From Gordonia gummivorans (GTDB lineage Bacteria; Actinomycetota; Actinomycetes; Mycobacteriales; Mycobacteriaceae), in the NCBI RefSeq assembly GCF_022513585.1, contig NZ_JAKWBF010000004.1, forward strand, positions 62,001-126,000: 64,000 bases of DNA. The letters are read 5' to 3'. Shown in pieces: positions 61,897-64,000 of this stretch. The notes below the pieces were generated by a model, which was given only the letters and a program-made list of their open reading frames with translations, was not told the DNA's origin and did no database searches. The translations under genes and the position numbers were made by a program. Positions within the stretch are counted from its first letter, which is position 1; every line of letters starts with the position of its first letter.

Positions 61897-62234
61897 GAAC
61901 TCGCCGAGTCAGCGACCCACCCGCCACCTGCGGCGGCGACCCTGGAGGTGGGAAGAGCGACGCCGTCCGAAGCGTCCCAAGAAAGTAGGGGAAGAAACTC
62001 GTCCCCTATTCTTGGAGCCCTCCCCGCGAATTTTCTCGCGGGCGACTCAACAAGCAGGGGCAGAAAGTAGGGGAAGAACCTTCCCCTACTTTCAGTGGTC
62101 CGGTGGCTCGCTGACGTGGCCTGTTCGCCTGCCCTTCGAGGCATCCCTCGGCTGGCGTCTCGGGCACCTCGGAGAGCGGTGGGGTGGTGGACGCTTATGC
62201 GCAGGTCAGAGCCCTGTTCGCCTAACTCGTCGAG
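61897..62234. repeat. Convergent-junction repeat element, copy E
   Basis: Close to 55290-55635 along its whole length (ACCCACCCGCC, TGCGGCGGCGA, then near-identity from 61981). It reaches the rpsR2 stop codon. The rest of the 600 bp gap (61635-61896) shows no gene. Confidence 0.8.
62064..62092. terminator. Hairpin inside copy E
   Basis: The same perfect hairpin as at 55468-55496 (13-base arms 62064-62076 / 62080-62092), between the convergent antiporter and rpsR2 genes. Confidence 0.7.
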
Positions 62235-62495
62235 TCAGCGATTGCTGCCGTAGGGCAGCAGCGCCATTTCTCGTGCGTTGCGAATCGCGGTGGCCACCTG
62301 GCGTTGCTCCTGGGGTGACAATCCGGTGACTCGTCGGCTGCGGATCTTGCCTCGATCGGAGAGGAAGGTGCGCAGCAGGGAGACGTTCTTGTAGTCCACC
62401 GGGTTGCGACCGTCCACCTTGATTCCCTGTGCGGTCAGTTGATTACGCGCCTTGCGGGCGGGTTCGGCCGCGCGTCGGCGAGAGGGTTTGGGCAT
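62235..62495 (-). CDS. rpsR2: Ribosomal protein bS18, zinc-independent paralogue
   Basis: 86 residues ([18 protein letters not shown]... [28 protein letters not shown]). It lacks the cysteines of the zinc-binding form. The start has a CAGGAG ribosome-binding site, 22 bp after rpsN2. It is the last gene of the C- operon. Confidence 0.93.
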   Translation of the reverse strand: MPKPSRRRAAEPARKARNQLTAQGIKVDGRNPVDYKNVSLLRTFLSDRGKIRSRRVTGLSPQEQRQVATAIRNAREMALLPYGSNR

Positions 62496-62517
62496 CGATG
62501 GCTCCTGAGATCGGCTG

Positions 62518-62823
62518 TTACCAGCTGGATTTGTGGATTCCGGGCAGCTCGCCGCGGTGGGCCAGTTCACGGAACCGGACCCGTGAGACCCCGGCCTTCC
62601 CGATGTATCCGCGGGGGCGGCCGTCGATGGCGTCGCGGTTGCGCAATCGGGTGGGGCTGGCGTTGCGGGGGAGTGCCTGCAGTTCGCTCTGCGCACGACG
62701 ACGGTCGGCGGCGGGCAACGATATGTCGGCGATGGTGCGTTTGAGGGCAGCGCGACGCTCCGCGTGGCGGGCGACGATCACCTTGCGCTGCTCGTTGCGA
62801 ATCACCTTGGACTTCTTGGCCAT
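62518..62823 (-). CDS. rpsN2: Ribosomal protein uS14, zinc-independent paralogue
   Basis: 101 residues; the long form without the C-x2-C...C-x2-C ribbon of the 61-residue zinc form ([14 protein letters not shown]... [22 protein letters not shown]). The start overlaps the rpmG2 stop by one base (TGATG). Confidence 0.95.
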   Translation of the reverse strand: MAKKSKVIRNEQRKVIVARHAERRAALKRTIADISLPAADRRRAQSELQALPRNASPTRLRNRDAIDGRPRGYIGKAGVSRVRFRELAHRGELPGIHKSSW

Positions 62824-62993
62824 CAGCGTTCCTCCCGGAATTCCACGTGGCGACGGACAACGGGGTCGTATTTCTTCAACGTCATGCGGTCGGGATCGTT
62901 GCGCCGATTCTTGCGCGTCACATAGGTGTATCCCGTTCCGGCAGTTGACTTCAGCTTGACGATGGGGCGAATCTCGCTTCCGCGCGCGGCCAT
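62823..62993 (-). CDS. rpmG2: Ribosomal protein bL33, zinc-independent paralogue
   Basis: 56 residues ([20 protein letters not shown]... [18 protein letters not shown]) with no cysteine. It overlaps rpmB2 upstream and rpsN2 downstream by one base each (TGATG). Confidence 0.95.
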   Translation of the reverse strand: MAARGSEIRPIVKLKSTAGTGYTYVTRKNRRNDPDRMTLKKYDPVVRRHVEFREER

Positions 62994-63229
62994 CAGATCT
63001 TCTCCCCGCGGGCGCGAATACCGGCCACCACGGACTCGATGCCCTGGCGGTCGATGGTGCGCAACCCTTTGGTGCTGACGCGCAAGGTGATGTAGCGGTT
63101 CTCGCTCGGCAGGTAGAACCGCCGACGTTGGATGTTGGGGTTCCAGCGACGACGAGTTCGCCTGTGCGAGTGCGAGACCCGATTACCGAAGCCGGGTGAG
63201 CGGCCGGTGACCTGGCAGTGTGCGGACAC
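62993..63229 (-). CDS. rpmB2: Ribosomal protein bL28, zinc-independent paralogue
   Basis: 78 residues from GTG 63229, which has an AAGGAG site ([20 protein letters not shown]). Only one cysteine is present, so the C-x2-C zinc site is absent. It is the first gene of the operon, 17 bp from the Zur-type palindrome. In mycobacteria these four paralogues replace the zinc forms during zinc starvation. Confidence 0.95.
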   Translation of the reverse strand: MSAHCQVTGRSPGFGNRVSHSHRRTRRRWNPNIQRRRFYLPSENRYITLRVSTKGLRTIDRQGIESVVAGIRARGEKI

Positions 63230-63245
63230 GAGCACTCCTTTTTTG

Positions 63246-63262
63246 TTGGCAATGATTTCCAA
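63246..63262. promoter_or_regulatory. Zur box between rpmB2 and the CobW-like gene
   Basis: TTGGCAATGATTTCCAA, a 17-bp palindrome with one mismatched pair, similar to mycobacterial Zur boxes (TTG..AAT-G/C-ATT..CAA). A weaker dyad TGGAAATTGTTCCCA at 63300-63314 overlaps the start of the divergent gene. Confidence 0.75.
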
Positions 63263-63298
63263 TTACTGTCAGGACACGGTAGCGTGGTCGACGTGCAA

Positions 63299-64000
63299 AT
63301 GGAAATTGTTCCCAATAGCCGGACGCCGGTGATCCTGGTTTCCGGGCTCGACCGTGACGGCGTTGCCCGCGTGAGCGACTCGCTTGCGACGCCAGGAACG
63401 ACGCTGATCCACCACGACCTGCGATCGCTGAACTCCGGCGCAGTCATTCGAACGGTGCGCTCGGTGGACCCCGACGGCACCGACCGTCAACAGTCCACTC
63501 TCGTGCAACTCGAGCACGGATGTGCGTCGTGCACGCTGCGCTTCGACCTCCTGCCGCTGCTTCGTCAGCTGCATCGGCGCACCAGCGTGAATCGCATTGT
63601 CCTGGAACTCGACTCCACCCTGGAACCCGAGGTGATCAGCGAGGCCATCGACACCGTGATGATCACGGACATGCCCGGTTTCGTCGACGGGCCGGCCGGC
63701 CTGGATGTCGACATCCACGCGACGGTGGTCTGTGTCGCAGAGGCCGATTGGCTCGACGCGGCGACCGGCGACATCACGCTGGGCGAAGCGGGCCTGCTGA
63801 ATCGCGAACCATCGATCGGCGACGACGTCCCGGAATCGGAGATGATTTCGGTCGAGTACGACGACGATCGGACGCTCGCGCAGGTGGCCGTGGGTCAGGT
63901 CGCGTTCGCCGATGCCCTCGTGGTGTCCGCCGCCGATCCGGCTGTGCGCGACAACTGGGCATCGGCACGTTTGATGGCCGTCCTCACGAGGTTGGCGCCC
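63299..64000 (+). CDS. CobW/COG0523-like protein, Mrf-like, 3' truncated by the window edge
   Basis: 234 codons in the window, still open at the end. The family is shown by [15 protein letters not shown] near residues 81-95 (the CxxC metal site) and the alternating domain after it. The P-loop region reads [14 protein letters not shown], so the GxxGxGK[ST] GTP site is lost. The degenerate form next to a C- ribosomal operon matches mycobacterial Mrf (Rv0106-like), which recruits the hibernation factor Mpy to C- ribosomes. GTGs at 63284 and 63293 are alternative starts. Confidence 0.82.
   Translation, partial: MEIVPNSRTPVILVSGLDRDGVARVSDSLATPGTTLIHHDLRSLNSGAVIRTVRSVDPDGTDRQQSTLVQLEHGCASCTLRFDLLPLLRQLHRRTSVNRIVLELDSTLEPEVISEAIDTVMITDMPGFVDGPAGLDVDIHATVVCVAEADWLDAATGDITLGEAGLLNREPSIGDDVPESEMISVEYDDDRTLAQVAVGQVAFADALVVSAADPAVRDNWASARLMAVLTRLAP

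Overview
The window is high-GC actinobacterial DNA from a mycolic-acid-bearing member of the Mycobacteriales, most likely Gordonia (inference). The reasons are an adjacent pair of MspA-type outer-membrane porins, a PE_PGRS-like glycine-rich protein, the Glp/GlpR division pair, and a gene order (rpmF, mprA-mprB-pepD-moaB2, mscL, Ruc/FmdB, 5-FTHF cyclo-ligase, galU, glp/moeA1, rimJ, glpR) that follows the Rv0979A-Rv0996 region of Mycobacterium tuberculosis with several insertions.

Layout. 1-2.6 kb: two DUF4190 proteins flank rpmF, then an SDR oxidoreductase. 2.7-5.3 kb: a diiron AurF-like oxygenase translationally coupled to a ferredoxin-fused NADPH reductase. 5.5-13.4 kb: nitrate assimilation, with nirB-nirD convergent to a giant nitrate reductase fused to its own flavoprotein reductase; GlnR-like sites precede both units. 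13.6-18.3 kb: the envelope-stress system MprA/MprB with PepD and MoaB2. 19.4-20.7 kb: two MspA porins. 21-28 kb: an ABC exporter, two tiny Arg/Pro/Gly-rich proteins, MscL, a SAF protein and NhaA. 28-38 kb: AGCS symporter, a CIRCE-controlled Ruc-like chaperone, folate salvage, GalU, an inserted toxin-like island (MNT nucleotidyltransferase, HEPN remnant, predicted ADP-ribosyltransferase and a small partner), then Glp, RimJ, a SIMPL protein and GlpR.

38-47.4 kb is an accessory, partly decayed region: a frameshifted PGRS-like gene, one VapBC pair, a second VapBC whose toxin has lost its middle, two frameshifted arylsulfotransferase paralogues, an FNT channel, and a small island between tRNA-Ala(CGC) and a decayed copy of its 3' half. 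47.6-55.2 kb: secreted lipase, membrane protein, GH1 glycosidase, AzlCD with a divergent XRE-cupin regulator, DEAD-box helicase. 55.6-61.6 kb: a DinB-like protein, a second AurF/FprB module and a CPA1 antiporter. The window ends with the zinc-independent ribosomal-protein operon rpmB2-rpmG2-rpsN2-rpsR2, divergent across a Zur-type palindrome from a CobW-like (Mrf-like) gene that runs off the edge.

Several intergenic repeat families run through the window. One hairpin-rich family sits only between convergent gene pairs. Others (a GCTCCCTGAGG-type family, and a family that has also entered an ABC-transporter coding region in frame) are scattered more freely. All calls rest on reading the sequence and recalled knowledge of families; no database search was run.
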